Below are positions 1-10,985 of a stretch of DNA of 64,000 nucleotides, piece by piece. A program made the position numbers and the translations under genes. Each line of letters opens with the position of its first letter. Position 1 is the stretch's first letter. The DNA is taken from positions 78,262 through 142,261 of the forward strand of contig CAXIPT010000044.1 in assembly GCA_964030475.1 (NCBI GenBank), in the 5' to 3' direction. The notes beneath the pieces were generated by a model. The model had not been told where the DNA came from and searched no databases. It saw only the letters and a list, made by a program, of their open reading frames with translations. The stretch is from Tethya wilhelma. Lineage: Eukaryota; Porifera; Demospongiae; Tethyida; Tethyidae.

Positions 1-49
1 TTTGATGTGGTCTAATTTCCGGTCACTTGTACGAAGACAACTTCCGGTG

Positions 50-640
50 CCTCCTCCATATGGCCACCATTAATTTCTACACTCATGCATATTCTAGAAA
101 ATTAAAATAATTGTGCGTTATTTGGAACTAAATTAATGCAAGTTGCCTAGAACTATTTTGTGATACCTGGTTGCTCTTCCTAAGAGATGAATCAAAACTT
201 TGATTATCATAATATATACGATTAGAAAGGCAAGTAAATCTCATGAGGCCTAAACTCATGCATTATTCACAGGCTAACGACCCTTTCCATATCCAAGTGC
301 TCATTATTTGGAATCTACTGAGTGCCCCAAGTTCTGTCCTATTTTGTCATTCATTCTCTGTGTTCAGTTCTTCAGTAGGGAAGTTATCTTTAGCTAACCA
401 GACACAAATATAATGGACATAAATCACGTTGAACCTGGGGTTCAGAGTTTCAGCAGTCTGCCGGAATTAAAGGCATGACTGTGTTGGCAAGTTCTCTGCT
501 CAGGCCTTACACTAAGTTCCACTGATATTGTAAACAATTATTCAAAAATATATAACAAACAAGTACAAAAACATTAAAATGTAATGCAAACATAGGAATG
601 GCCAAATTGTAAAAAAGTGAGCAAACAAGATAGGAATGGT
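50..640 (+). mobile_element. Hairpin-ended element (HPE), truncated copy
   Basis: This stretch carries the body sequence found in about ten other places here: the block around 'ctcctccatatggcc', the 'actcatgcat' block, the GTGCGTTATTTGG block and the 'aggcaagtaaatc' block. It ends in the left arm of the tail palindrome near 560-640. The hairpin end (CCCAGTACGGTAGTACTGGG) is missing, so the copy is 5'-truncated. The middle (about 240-540) departs from the consensus. No coding capacity is visible. Confidence 0.7.
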
Positions 641-685
641 TTTCAGATTGAGCGAGTTCATTCCTGTGTCCACAATGTCATTAAG

Positions 686-1075
686 CTAGGGATATGAACA
701 TNTGGATTTCGCACAAACCAGTTCTTGGGTTACCTCTGTGTCAACACGGCAGTCAAGGTACACTGCTGCTGCATAGGCTTTCAGTGACGCATCACAAAAC
801 CCATTGAGAGTGAATTTCTCCTCTGCTCTCACAGTCCTCATGGCATAGCATCGTGGTACGGCAATCGGTGCAAAATGTTGGGTATCAATTCTCAAGCTCT
901 CCCACTCTGCAAGTAGATCTCCAGCAATCGGCTCATCCCATTCCACTTGGGCCTTGCAGAGGCGTTGAAACATCAACTTAAACCACACCGTCAAAGGTGT
1001 GAGGATGCCTAGAGGGTCAAAGAACTTAGTTCCAATGCTAATTACACTGCGCTTGGTTGGGTTTGCCTCGTTCAT
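686..1075 (-). pseudogene. BEL/Pao pol fragment, Peptidase_A17-type region downstream of RT
   Basis: The minus-strand frame encodes the region that follows reverse transcriptase in BEL/Pao polyproteins. It has the FDPLGILTPLT block near residue 19, then a WDEPIAGDLLAEWESL block, and ends in a DASLKAYAAAVYL segment that looks like the start of the RNase H domain. It is out of frame with the RT at 1174-1899, which is typical of a decayed copy. The remaining RNase H, the integrase and the LTR are absent because sequence identity stops at the single n at 702. Confidence 0.82.
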
Positions 1076-1173
1076 GGCTGACTCACATCAAAGAACAACT
1101 TGTCATTCACAACGTCCCAGCCAACACCATATACCAGTCGGTTACTTCCCTCAATAGAGGTTCCCTGGCTGTC

Positions 1174-2160
1174 TCAATGACTGGGGGTGTCTTGCTGAAC
1201 CATCTGTTCCAGCTCTGCTGAATTACTTGAAAACTTCCGGAGATTGAAACCTGCTTTGGCTAGGTGAGCTCTGGTCTGGCTGTAGAAGCGATAAGCTGAC
1301 TCAATGTCTCGAGCTCCTGCTGTTACATCATATACATAGATGGATCGCATAAACTTGTCAACCAACTCCGGATCCACAGGTAGAAGTTTCTTCATGTGAT
1401 GGTCGATAGTCGCGTTTAACAAAAAGGGGCTGCTGGAAACACCAAATGTCACTCTTGTGAATTGCAACACTATCAGCCTTGGGTGGGGATCGTTCACATC
1501 TGCCACCCATAAAAATCTCAATGCATCTCTGTCTGACTGGGCAACTTCTACCATGAGAAATGCCTTCTCAATGTCACTCACGACAGCGACCTTATGAATT
1601 CGAAACCGTCGAAGGATGTCCAATATGGACTGTCCAGACTTCGGGCCTGTATACAGGCAGTCGTTGAGTGAAGGGCCATCTTGCCTCGCTGAGGCATCAT
1701 AGACAATGCGGAGTTTAGTAGTGGTTTTGTCTTCTCTAAGGACGGGGTGATGTGGGAGGTAGTGAACAGGTCCGAGGGGCTCATCAGGTTCACTCACAAT
1801 CTCGATAACCCCTTGTTGAAGTTGATCCCGTATCACCGAATCGTATTGTTGCAGCAGCTGGGGGTTTTGTCTTAATCGCTTCATAAGACCATGCGACAAA
1901 GCATAAGATTGTAGGGTAAGTCAGGATTGTCCTCCCTCCAAGGCAGGTTGACACAGTACCGTTCACCATTAAAAGTGATCTGCTGAGTAAATATGTCATA
2001 CACACTCTGCTCATTCTTGGGAATACCTAACGATTCCAACTCCCAAAATTGCTTTAGGCCTTGATCTAGGGTCTCAGGCTCGAAGTGGACATCAACGTTA
2101 AGAGTGTGGATGTTCGAAGGAGTTAGATTGGCGGTCGTATTTGTGGGTGTCAATACCGAA
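1174..2160 (-). pseudogene. BEL/Pao reverse transcriptase
   Basis: Two overlapping minus-strand frames form one RT domain. The upstream part (about 2130-1900) holds the 'FWELESLGI' and 'FNGERYCVNLPW' blocks that open BEL/Pao RTs. The downstream part (1899-1174) holds LRIVYDASA, 'LNDCLYTGP', 'VSDIEKAFLMV', 'FGVSSSPFLLNATI' and the catalytic box. The box reads YVYD where an active enzyme has YVDD, so one catalytic aspartate is replaced (near 1328-1336). A frameshift near 1890 separates the parts. The element is inactive. Confidence 0.88.
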
Positions 2161-2162
2161 AC

Positions 2163-2991
2163 AGGCCACAGGTAACATGTGTCTATTGCAGTGGACTGCA
2201 TCAATCGGTAGCATGTTCTGCAGTTGGAGATGTTGAATCTCGTAAACAAAGCTTTCGCTCGTCCGGACGTTGCTACGTATGCCTTCGTAGAAATCACATT
2301 AGCAGACGATGTCGGTCGAAGATATGCTGCCCTTGATGCAATAGAAGACATCACAAAAGCATTTGTGTTCAATCAAACACTCGCCAAGCACCTGCACAGC
2401 CACCAAGTAACACACCACAATCACAAACCAAGCACTCAAGTGCAAACCCTACGTTTTCCCTCCACATCAACTCTCAAACACCGATCCTACTTCAAACGGC
2501 CAAGGTACGAGTTGTCGGAAGAGGGAACCCCGACCCTGTCTCAGCCAGGGAAGCGAGAGCGGTGTTGGATCCAGGGAGTCAGCGGTCGTACATCAGTACT
2601 GCCTTGAGATATTCCCTTCAGTTGAAACGAACACGTGTTGAAACTTTGAAACTTTGTTCGGGAGAGAATCTGGCAACCCCATGACGTGTGACGTGGTGGA
2701 CCTTGGACTCCTTACTCAAGATGGAGGTATGCTGCAGTTGTCTACAGTAGTTTTGCCTTATATCTGCAACCCCATAAGCATTCAACCCATTGCCAGCTGT
2801 AAGCTGCTTTACCCCCACATTGACAGCCTTAATTTGGCAGATCCAGGTGAGGCCATGGGTGAGCTTGAGATAGATATACTTGTGGGGTCTGATCACTACT
2901 GGGAGATTGTTACCGGGAAAATGGTTAAAATGGAAGGTGGACCTATTGCATTGGAGACCAAGTTAGGTTGGGTATTGTCGGGGGGTGGCCT
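2163..2991 (+). pseudogene. Inverted block: BEL gag zinc knuckles plus aspartic protease
   Basis: On the plus strand, between minus-strand gag and minus-strand RT, lie the two parts that belong there but in the wrong orientation. First come cysteine-rich zinc knuckles (about 2172-2365: VTCVYC, 'CYVCLRRNHISRRC', then C..H..C after a stop). Next comes a BEL-type retropepsin (about 2460-2985) with DPGSQRSY in place of the usual DSGSQ, followed by 'DILVGSDHYWEIVTG' and 'TKLGWVLSG'. Stops and a frameshift near 2690 show decay. Both edges carry AGGCCAC in inverted orientation (2163-2169, 2985-2991). Confidence 0.82.
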
Positions 2992-2994
2992 TTG

Positions 2995-4029
2995 TCAGCA
3001 ACGAGTAGGCTGTGGGGGGCCTCGCTGTGGTACCTTTGGGCGAGATGGTAGGACCCCTGAGAGTTCTCTAGCTCGAATCTCCCGTTCCATGACCTCCATC
3101 ATTTTCTTCAGGTCCCAATCCTCTTCATCCATCTCTCGACTGACGATCAAAAGTATTTCAGAGGGCAGCTTGCTGATGACGACCGATGAGAACAAGGCTC
3201 CGTAGGACTCTTGGGGCACTCCTAGCGCCTTGAGGCCTCGCACGTTTGATTCCACCACATGGTAAAAACGTCTGAGTGCCCTCACCTCATGTTGTGAACT
3301 CACTGTATCGAGTTTAACCAGAGCATCCATGTGCCGGTTCACAATTAGTTGTTTGTTACCAAACCTTCTCTTTAGTATGGCAATGGCCTCCTCATAGTTG
3401 GCTGATGAACGAGTCAGGCCAGAAATGGCTTCCGCTGCTGTCGACTCGAGCAAGGTACTCAAGTAATTGAATTTGTCAATACTTGAAAGGGAACAGTTTT
3501 CATGCACCGTCGACTCAAATGTATCCCAAAAGGTGACCCATTGGGCGAGATCGCCATTAAACCTCTTCAGGGACAACTTAGGTAACCTTACACTAGGTGT
3601 GTGAGGTGTGTGAGGTTCTGGATCGGAAATGGGCATCGATGGCCGGGTGCTTGAGGGCGTGTGCTCTCTAATGTGAGCTGATTTATGTACGGACCCCTCT
3701 GTCGGAGTCTCTTCCATCAACGGTCGGCGGGTAGGAGGCAGACGCGGCTCATCAGCAGCTGCCTTGGAGGATGTCAACCTCTCAAGAAAATCCCCAATCT
3801 GGGCAACAGTTAGTTCAATGTTCTCTATGTATTCATCAGCTTGCTGTACCTCCGCCTCAAGCTCCTCCGCTGGTGCAACCTCGAGTATCTCGGCATTAAG
3901 CGCCTTCAGGAGATCCATCTTGCTCTTCAGGAGCCTTTCCTTCTGTTTTAGTTTTGCTACATCAACTTCCACAGTCGGATCAGCTGCTTCTGTTGCAGAG
4001 ATATAGACAGCAATGTCAGCCTCGTTCAT
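2995..4029 (-). CDS. BEL/Pao Gag N-terminal part (DUF1759 type)
   Basis: A 344-residue open frame. Residues about 20-100 form a charged, probably coiled-coil region rich in Lys, Glu and Leu. A Pro/Ser/Thr-rich linker follows (about 100-145). Then comes the conserved Gag core with LPKLSLKRFNGDLAQWVTFW and 'DKFNYLSTLLESTAAEAI', diagnostic of DUF1759 in BEL/Pao. The zinc knuckles expected next are on the opposite strand in the adjacent block. The first 16 codons (MNEADIAVYISATEAA) lie in MITE-1 sequence, so the annotated start is probably borrowed. Gag normally packages the element RNA in the cytoplasm; this copy is incomplete. Confidence 0.85.
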   Translation of the reverse strand: MNEADIAVYISATEAADPTVEVDVAKLKQKERLLKSKMDLLKALNAEILEVAPAEELEAEVQQADEYIENIELTVAQIGDFLERLTSSKAAADEPRLPPTRRPLMEETPTEGSVHKSAHIREHTPSSTRPSMPISDPEPHTPHTPSVRLPKLSLKRFNGDLAQWVTFWDTFESTVHENCSLSSIDKFNYLSTLLESTAAEAISGLTRSSANYEEAIAILKRRFGNKQLIVNRHMDALVKLDTVSSQHEVRALRRFYHVVESNVRGLKALGVPQESYGALFSSVVISKLPSEILLIVSREMDEEDWDLKKMMEVMEREIRARELSGVLPSRPKVPQRGPPQPTRC

Positions 4030-4445
4030 TTTTACTTAGTTGCTAACACAGAGGACAGTTGCTATGCTGTGCAACATACCGTAGCAAATATTTATGAGCA
4101 AGGCAGCTGCCACTAAAAATTAATTTTTATTTGGTGCTTTCTTTGACTTATAAGCTGACTAATCTCAAAATTTTGCTACAGCACATAGACAGAAAGGTAA
4201 GCCAAAGCTTTGTACATGCTTGTCTAATCCAAGCACTTTCATACAATAGCTTTCTACTCATGGATATTGCCTCTCCGATCGCGTACAGGTTATTTTGAGG
4301 CTAAGATTAGTTCTTGGAACTTACTGTACCTAGAATCTATCTCATTACTGACAAGCGCTTACCTCCTTGAGTCGATTAGCTGTCTCCTGGGTCTTCTTTC
4401 CTAGCTACTCGCTTCTCACTAAATAATTTTAGCCCCCACGTGGCT
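3982..4445 (-). mobile_element. MITE-1 internal fragment abutting BEL gag
   Basis: The sequence matches the interior of the complete MITE-1 copies (19771-20637, 37679-38577, 52296-53204) from AGCTGCTTCTGTTGCAGAG to CCCCCACGTGGCTGG. Neither terminal repeat is present. The left edge is inside the gag frame and the right edge is an abrupt switch at 4446 to transposon coding sequence. On the minus strand it offers a possible untranslated exon, a donor-like GGAGGTAAGC (near 4370) and an acceptor-like TAG before the gag ATG. Confidence 0.75.
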
Positions 4446-6573
4446 GGTCATAACTGATGTGAACTAGTTCATTGACCAGCCAGAGAACCGATTATCAGAG
4501 ATCAATGTATCACCAGAACTCTCAAAGTTTCAAAAACAGATGACTGCTTTTATCTGGGATGTATCTAGACACAAGCGTACAATGGCAACACATATCTTTG
4601 TGGTGATGATCAGCAACGAGCTTAGAGACGTGAAGCCTTTTGCCATTCCTATTCAATGTATCCCATATACATCTATGCCCGTGTCTGTACCATCACAAAT
4701 GTAGTAAAACTCATGACGAATCGTGGAATGGAAGTAATTGGTATGTTCCAAATTGCTTACATGTGTCTTAATTTTCAAGGGGAGCATAACTCAATTCGCA
4801 ATAATGGCTACACTAGACCTCTCACTGTGTTTCAAATCCGTAGTAATATCAGAAAGAAATATTCCAGACTGTCCAGAACAGCATTGACTGAAATGTTAAC
4901 ACCACAATGTGAGAATACATTGTGCATGTATAATGTAATTATTATGTTACTCTGTTATGTGCACTATAGTGTCATTCATGGGGTTCTTGACAGCCAAAAA
5001 GCCACACCCATCACTACCATCATCTTGGCTTACTGAAATATTTGTCTGGCAGCAAGTATATGGAATGGGTTGGAATGAGATTCTACCTAAGTTGAGAGAG
5101 AGGTCTGTCCCTGAAGGATATGATTACAACACATGGAAGAAATGTATGTGATGATGTGCATGTATGTGTGACAGTCACACTTTTAAGTGGTATATTTAGA
5201 GTCTGACGAAGACATGATGAGGGCAATTCTTGCCCAGTTGGAGTACACACATGTAGTAAGGGAGTATGACCGCGATGGAGTCCCATTTTGCACCTATTTA
5301 CATGTTCCTGAGAAACATCCTGAAACAGGAGATTTTTTCTATGAGAGAGAGGACCCAGGACATGTCCTAAAGGTAAATTGTACATAAAAGGGGTACTGCA
5401 ACTTAACTTTATATTGTTAGTATTATAATTTTGTTTACAGAGAATAGCTCAATGTACCAGAAATGGTGGTCCTTCAGGAATCGAACTAGAGAGATTTGTT
5501 GAAGCTCTCAGTGACGAATCAGCATGTCTAACATATTCAGCTCTTGTTGGACAAAGAAAGCAGAGTGTCCAAGATGCAGAGTGTATGTTTTCAGAATCTC
5601 TTGAAAAGTTTATGACACGAAAAGGATACATCAAAGAAGCTGAATATATTGGTGCTGTTTGTGGATGGAGAAAAGCTTGTGATCAAAGGGGTTTAAGTAA
5701 GGCGGAACGAAGTCGTCTTAACAACAACTTTCTCAATTACATACTGGATGACCTAATGCCATGGCATTCTGTTAACCGTGATTTCAGCTTGCTTGAAGTG
5801 ACCAGGTATTTCAAAATGCTATGAGTACATTATTTTAATAGTTGCATGATTTTTAAGTGGGTGGCACTCGATCCATGGTCAAGTGCCACCCACTGGAGAC
5901 CATGCAACTACTTTGTTTGCCAATGACCCCCTGTAACCCATAGCTACTCTTGATCTATTGTCACCCCCACCAGTTAGTAACCAGCAATTAGCCTATAAAA
6001 ACTTTGCAATGACAAACACACACACATGCACACACATGCACACACGCACACGCACACACATGCACACACACGCACACACACACACACTATAGGAGTCTTG
6101 ATGGCATAAGTGGGTTCACTCGTCAGGTGCTAATGGCCGTAGTTGCAGATATCGAGACTGCTGAGTGGCGTAGACAACAACTATCTATCAAGAACTTGGA
6201 TCCTGAGCATCCACGTACAAGCACTACGGATGACGTAGAATGTTTTTTTAGTGTTGTCAGAGATGTTGTTGGTAAAGATTTTACTCTGAAACACGTAAAA
6301 TATGCATGGAGGAAAATTTGTCTCGAGTTTGACAAGAGGCTGGATCCCGATTTGCCATTCTTTTACTTTACCTGGCAACATGACCGTTTTTATGAGGGAG
6401 AAAGACCAAATTTCAATGTGTCATCAAAGAAAAAGAAGAGTGGAGTCAGACATCCTCAAAGAGAAATGAGCTCGGTCTTTTCTAGTGGAAGAGCATCTCT
6501 ACCAGTGAGAGGAAGTATTCATACTAGAGCCCAGTTCCATAATACTCCTGTTACACTGCCTCCCTCCACCTAG
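4446..6573 (+). pseudogene. SANT/HIRAN element gene 1, C-terminal half (putative transposase)
   Basis: A series of plus-strand exons with good GT-AG junctions: about 4446-4909 (a possible 39-base intron at 4742-4780), 4994-5143, 5201-5372, 5441-5804 and 6091-6573, ending at TAG. The first 58 bases are the same as 27612-27669, the end of the N-terminal half of this gene elsewhere in the window. The product includes 'GYTRPLTVFQIR', 'YDYNTWKK', 'FFYEREDPGHVLKRIA', 'TTDDVECFFSVVRD' and a Pro/Arg-rich C-terminus. I cannot name the superfamily. By layout it is the main protein of a DNA transposon, and acidic residues such as TDDVE may be catalytic (inference). A frameshift near 4670 and an in-frame TAG near 4463 show decay. 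Confidence 0.7.
5872..6090 (+). repeat. Intronic repeat with (CA)n tail
   Basis: Within an intron of the preceding gene there is a short stem at 5860-5893 (GGGTGGCACT / AGTGCCACCC), then a block (about 5965-6012) ending 'GCAATGACAAACACACAC', then CA/CG dinucleotides up to 6090. The same block occurs in reverse complement at about 53295-53345, again next to a (GT)n tract. It is therefore a mobile or duplicated unit that carries a microsatellite at one edge. Confidence 0.6.
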
Positions 6574-6802
6574 TATGCACATTAGCATTGCTGAACATTC
6601 TTATGACTGAATTATTTGTACATGTACCTGCATGTACACAATAATTTCATGATCAATTCTTGTTTTTATATTAATATGTACTTTTTCTCATAATAACAAT
6701 ATTAATGATAATGATGACAGTAAAATGAGTTTACATTCATTTAAACTTGGTGCAAAATGTATAACAATTATAACTTTACTTATAATACAAGAGCATAATT
6801 TT

Positions 6803-7382
6803 TTATACAAAAGTACTGCAACTTTTTTTAACAGCATTTGACCATGTGCCTTTACGTGTAATATTGATGCCAACGTAGTACCCAGGACTTTTTTTCCAAA
6901 GTTTATACTTTATCCATGAAAATTCGACACAGACAATGTCACCTTTGCTAAATGCATTATGTACATCTTCACATATTTCAGATACAACGTATCCAATAGT
7001 GCTCCAAGTTGAGTCAAGTTCACATTGAAATTGTATTGTCTCTTTGTGATATGGATTATTAGGTTCAGGCATCAGCCTTACAGGGACAGTGCTACCATCA
7101 TCCATCAAATTCTTGCATCTCTTTAGAAGTTGCTGGTACGCCGAGTCTCTAGTAACACCAATACATTTAAATGTAACTGTGCATTCACCACTGGTGTCGC
7201 TTTGATCACTGAATGTGCTACTCAAACTTAAAGCATCATCTGGTAATGATAAGTACAAGCCATCTAGGGAGTCTGAGTCACTGTCTGGAACAGATACCAA
7301 ATCCCATTCCCATATTATCAGAATACCATCTACGACACATCTCAAGTGCCGTACATACACATCTTTACAAAATTCATCTACC
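6803..7382 (-). CDS. SANT/HIRAN element gene 2, C-terminal exon (HIRAN-like protein)
   Basis: A minus-strand exon starting after a CTACAG acceptor, convergent with gene 1 (229 bases between their stops). A Ser/Asp-rich linker is followed by a HIRAN-like domain: VRLMPEPNNPYHKETIQF, then 'WSTIGYVVSEI', then a basic tail near KLWKKSPGYY. In HLTF/Rad5-type proteins HIRAN binds single-stranded 3' DNA ends. Here it may help handle transposon ends (inference). Upstream exons of the same gene occur at 13754-14238 and in the copies at 27.8 and 29.7 kb. In this copy the gene is cut off in its intron by the n at 7436. Confidence 0.65.
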
Positions 7383-7436
7383 TGTAGACATAGATTAAAT
7401 AATAGAAATTATAACGATTCTACCATAGACTGTTAN

Positions 7437-8385
7437 GCAAGTTTGTGCCAGTTTCAAGCATTAAAGCAATATTTCAGCAATCTGCAGTATTGTGAATCTG
7501 AAGATCAACTTGCAGGTAATTACATAGACATTATATTATTGTCATTTAATGCATGCAGTGTTTATATGATTACACCTTTATTTTATTTTTTTTAGATGAA
7601 TCCCTCTTTGCTAGATTAACCACAAGGTCTACTCTCAGTATGCTACTTGAAGAAGGTGACATTGGCACTTTTGACAAGTCTAAGTTCTACTCGAGTATAA
7701 GAGCATATTATGTGACAGCAATGACACATTATGCGCTAGACAACCTTCCAATCAAGGATCTGTTGTTAAAGAATGCCTCATTTGTTGACTTCAAGAGGAA
7801 GGATACAGCCAGCTTCACACAAGTTGAGTACTTTGTACAAAGGCATGCTATATATTGGACTAGTTTTTAGTCTAGTTAAAGCCTTAATGTTTGCTATTTG
7901 CCTTAAAATGTACGTATGGAAATGTCCTACCATTCGCTTCACCAAATTAACCTTGATCATCTGTTGGAAGAATTTGTTGACTTTCAAATGCTGGATGACC
8001 ATGACTTACCCCATGCTGTGTGGAGCAAAGCAGCCATTACCTTTGATGAACATGGATGTGCAGAATGGACATCATTTGGCATTATATTTCAACTATGAAA
8101 TCACCAGATAGTTCTCCTCGCTTTCGCCGACTGTGTCAGGTAGCTCATCTAGTTTTAATTATTCCCCATTCAAATGCCCAGGAAGAGCGTATTTTTTCAA
8201 TGGTACGGAAAAACAAAACTTCATTTAGACCTAGTTTGGACCCTAAAGGGACTCTTTCAAGCATTTTGACAGTAAAGCTATCAAGTACTACCAACTCTCA
8301 TGCATATGAACCTTCCAAAGAAGTCTTAGTTAAGGCAAAGTCTGCCACTTGGGAGTACAATAAAGCACATGCAAGAAAGAAATAA
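7437..8385 (+). pseudogene. hAT-family transposase, C-terminal half
   Basis: Exon pieces at 7437-7515, 7595-7842, about 7913-8096 and 8091-8385 encode a hAT-like transposase end. The last piece holds the C-terminal dimerisation region: 'LVLIIPHSNAQEERIFSMV' followed by RKNKTSFRPSL and a Lys-rich tail ending at a TAA. In hAT transposases this region mediates dimerisation of the DDE enzyme. The N-terminal zinc finger and first catalytic residues are missing because the sequence starts at the single n at 7436. A small frame break near 8093 separates the last two pieces. No TIR was identified. Confidence 0.78.
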
Positions 8386-8653
8386 CTTGGAACAGTAAAT
8401 AACTGATTATTTCGCTCTGTTTTATTCTTATTTGTTTTTGTTCTGGTTCAGTTTCTGTTCAATAATTATGATCTCACTCCTATCAGTAATCTCACACCTT
8501 AGGTAATAGTTTCTCACTCTTCATGTTGGCAGCTATGGGAAAAGGCGGGGTCTAGGACTCGACTATACAGGTTCTTGCGGGTATTAATGGTTACATATTC
8601 TTTGGACTCTTCATTCGAGTGACAATTGAAGATAAGCTTGTGCCAAATCCAAT

Positions 8654-8977
8654 CTAGAAAAATGCAGCCAAACTAGCTAGTAGTTCATCTACCTTGGGTA
8701 GGGGATAGGAATCAGTTTCACAATGCTGATCAATAGTGGCTCTAAAATCACCACAAGTTCTTATTTTACCATTCTCTTTTACTATGGGTACAATTGGTTC
8801 AGCCCAATTGGAAAAGGTTACTATTCCCAGGCTTTCAAGCTTGTCTAACTCCTCTTCCACTTTCCCCCTTAAAGATAGGGGAACTGGCCTTGCTTTGTAA
8901 AATTTAGGTTCAGCTTGTTTATCAACATTCAAATGCACCCTTGTTCCTTGTAAACAACCCAGTCCATCACTGAACAC
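8654..8977 (-). pseudogene. Ty3/gypsy reverse transcriptase, N-terminal part
   Basis: The minus-strand frame carries the beginning of a Ty3/gypsy RT: HLNVDKQAEPKFYKARPVP, 'VEEELDKLESLGIVTFSNW', 'APIVPIVKENGKIRTCGDF' (in this copy AEPIV) and 'TDSYPLPKVDELLASL'. The frame ends at 8654, before the catalytic YVDD box, so the domain is truncated. Together with the protease and Gag pieces to the right it forms a degraded gag-pro-pol in its usual order on the minus strand. Confidence 0.88.
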
Positions 8978-9093
8978 TGACTGGTATCTTTGTACGACTT
9001 CTTCAATTGACTGTTCCCCTTCACTGAGGTCATGAATATCAGTATGCTCAATAGTGACCTCCAGGACTTGGTCTGGACCCTCCTCAACTATAA

Positions 9094-9303
9094 CTATAAC
9101 TCACGCTTTCTCTTACCACAGGTCACGTCCACCTGCACCTTTCCAAACACAGGTATGGATTCTCCACTGTAACTCTTTAGCTTCAGTTTCAGTTCTTTGA
9201 TGTGGTTCTGTTGAGCAATCCTGTGGTAAGTCTTCTTTGTAATTACTGATACTGCTGCTGCAGTGTCCAGCTCCATCTCTACTGGTACACTATTAACTAA
9301 CAC
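9094..9303 (-). pseudogene. Ty3/gypsy retropepsin fragment
   Basis: The frame contains 'VEMELDTAAAVSVI', the aspartic protease active-site region. The usual D-T/S-G-A is changed to DTAA, which should inactivate it. It is followed by a typical strand (LKSYSGESIPVFGKVQVDV). It sits between the Gag zinc knuckle (9450-9794) and RT (8654-8977) on the same strand, as expected for a Mag-like gypsy element. Frames between the pieces are interrupted. Confidence 0.8.
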
Positions 9304-9449
9304 ACTCCTACATGTAGATGGGAGTATTTGTTTCTGAATCTTTTACTGCAAACATGGAGTATGTTGTATCTTCCCTTTCAGTTTCAGTTTCACTTTCATC
9401 ACTGACCATCCCTACATAATTGTTCTAGGGTTGTTTCTTTGACTTGGCC

Positions 9450-10172
9450 TTAGACTGACTCACTTTTGCCAATTAAGTGACCTCTCTTCCTGCATACATG
9501 GCAAACCTTCTTCTTGTGCGTGGCCAATACACCTGTAGCTCTCAATAATTTTGGAGGGTTTCTCTTCTTGGGCCACACCTCCCTTGGGATGCCGGAACTT
9601 CGTGTACATCGCAATCTACTGGTGGTGGCTGTTGCCTTGTTTGTAGCTGTTGAGCATCCTCCTCTGCCGTTGCATGGCTTGACCAATGCCCTTTGATACG
9701 TTGTGTTTTTTTCTTCCAGCAGCCAGTTAGTAATGCATTGATGTCTTATTCCACATACCAACCTATCTTGAAGCATATCAGAGACTTTCACCATAGTTGC
9801 AGTGTTTGCAAAGCTGCAACATATGTCGCGATGGATTCTCTGTCTCCCCGAACACGAGTATTAAACTTGTATCTTTGAATTGTTACTGAAGGCATAGGGT
9901 CATAGTGAGCTTTGACTAGCCTCACAATGTCAGCGTATGACTTCCTGTCCAACTTGGCTCCAACCAAGTTTCGAATCAGCTTGTAAGTGGCAGCCCCACA
10001 AACGGCCAGAAAGAAGTATGGAATGTTTCATTGCTCCATCTGTCACTCCATTAGCAATGAAGTAGTAGGTAGCTTGTCCAGTCCTCTTTCGTAGGGTCAA
10101 ACTCTGCCACAGTCCTATGAGTTGCCATTTGACCTCGTCGTGAATGTGATATTCGTGAGAACCTCCACACAA
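9450..10172 (-). pseudogene. Ty3/gypsy Gag remnant with zinc knuckle
   Basis: Several minus-strand frames read through a Gag capsid region. The best stretch (10172-9930) has WQSLTLRKRTGQATYYFIAN. A shifted frame around 9990-9790 continues with 'CGAATYKLIRNLVGAKLD' and 'DPMPSVTIQRYKFNTR', and a third (9794-9450) holds 'MLQDRLVCGIRH' and the knuckle CHVCRKRGHLIGK. The last zinc cysteine is replaced by Ser. At least two frameshifts are needed to connect them, so this is a pseudogene. No LTR was found in the flanks. Confidence 0.75.
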
Positions 10173-10190
10173 CTAACTCACTTCACAAAA

Positions 10191-10985
10191 CTTTGAAGAA
10201 GATAAACATGAACATGCATGCACTATATGTACTATTAATGATGTAATAAAATATTACATACATCACTTCCTGTACTTAGTGTTCAATCCAGTTATTACAA
10301 CCTCAAGAGAATTTTCAAGTATTGAAAAAAGTAAATTTTCACAAAAGTGTTTCCTTTGTGCTTAAAAATGTTTTCTAGGTAAAATAAATGATTTTTAACA
10401 AAAGTGCACTTTTTGGTCGTAAAAATTGTCTGAGTCCATTGTCAGTTAATAAGATTAAGTTATTTTTCTGTTCCGTGAGAAAATTTTGTTTTTCACAAAC
10501 AATGTTTTTTACCTCAACAGTTTCAAGTATTGAAAAAAGTAAATTTTCACCGAAGTGTTTCTTTTGTGCTAGAAAATGCTTTCTAGGCAAAATAGACGCT
10601 TTTTGTCAAAAGTGGACTTTCTGGTACCGATCTTTGCATGGCATCAATAATCGGCAGCTATGAACAAAACACACGACTTTTCACAAACTAGCTAATAGTT
10701 ACCTAAGAGTGTATCAGCCTGCAAAAAACTCGAAAGAATCAGTTGCTTGTAGATTGCGAGAAGTGAGCTGCCGAATGTTCCGATCTTTGGCAACCAGATA
10801 TTCAACTTTGTCTATGGATTTTGGCAAGCGTTGAAGCAACCAAGAGCAACCAAACTCTTTGGTGTAACTCTAATTAATGAACACTACCTAGAGGCAGAGC
10901 TGTATTAGCTGCAGGCTACTCCATGTGCGTTAATGACCGGGATCAGCAATTTTGAGGGATATTTTATGCTAAACTAAAGGCTCAA
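10191..10985. repeat. AT-rich non-coding stretch with a direct repeat pair
   Basis: No gene is recognisable. A unit of about 100 bases beginning 'CAAGTATTGAAAAAAGTAAA' occurs at about 10316-10417 and again at about 10523-10625, with roughly 85 percent identity by eye. The rest is AT-rich and carries short frames that are probably chance. Confidence 0.6.

Noticed and set aside
10375..10663. Overlapping frames rich in Phe, Lys and Asn on both strands
   Set aside because: They come from the AT-rich direct repeat pair. No motif and no conservation of frame between the two repeat units.
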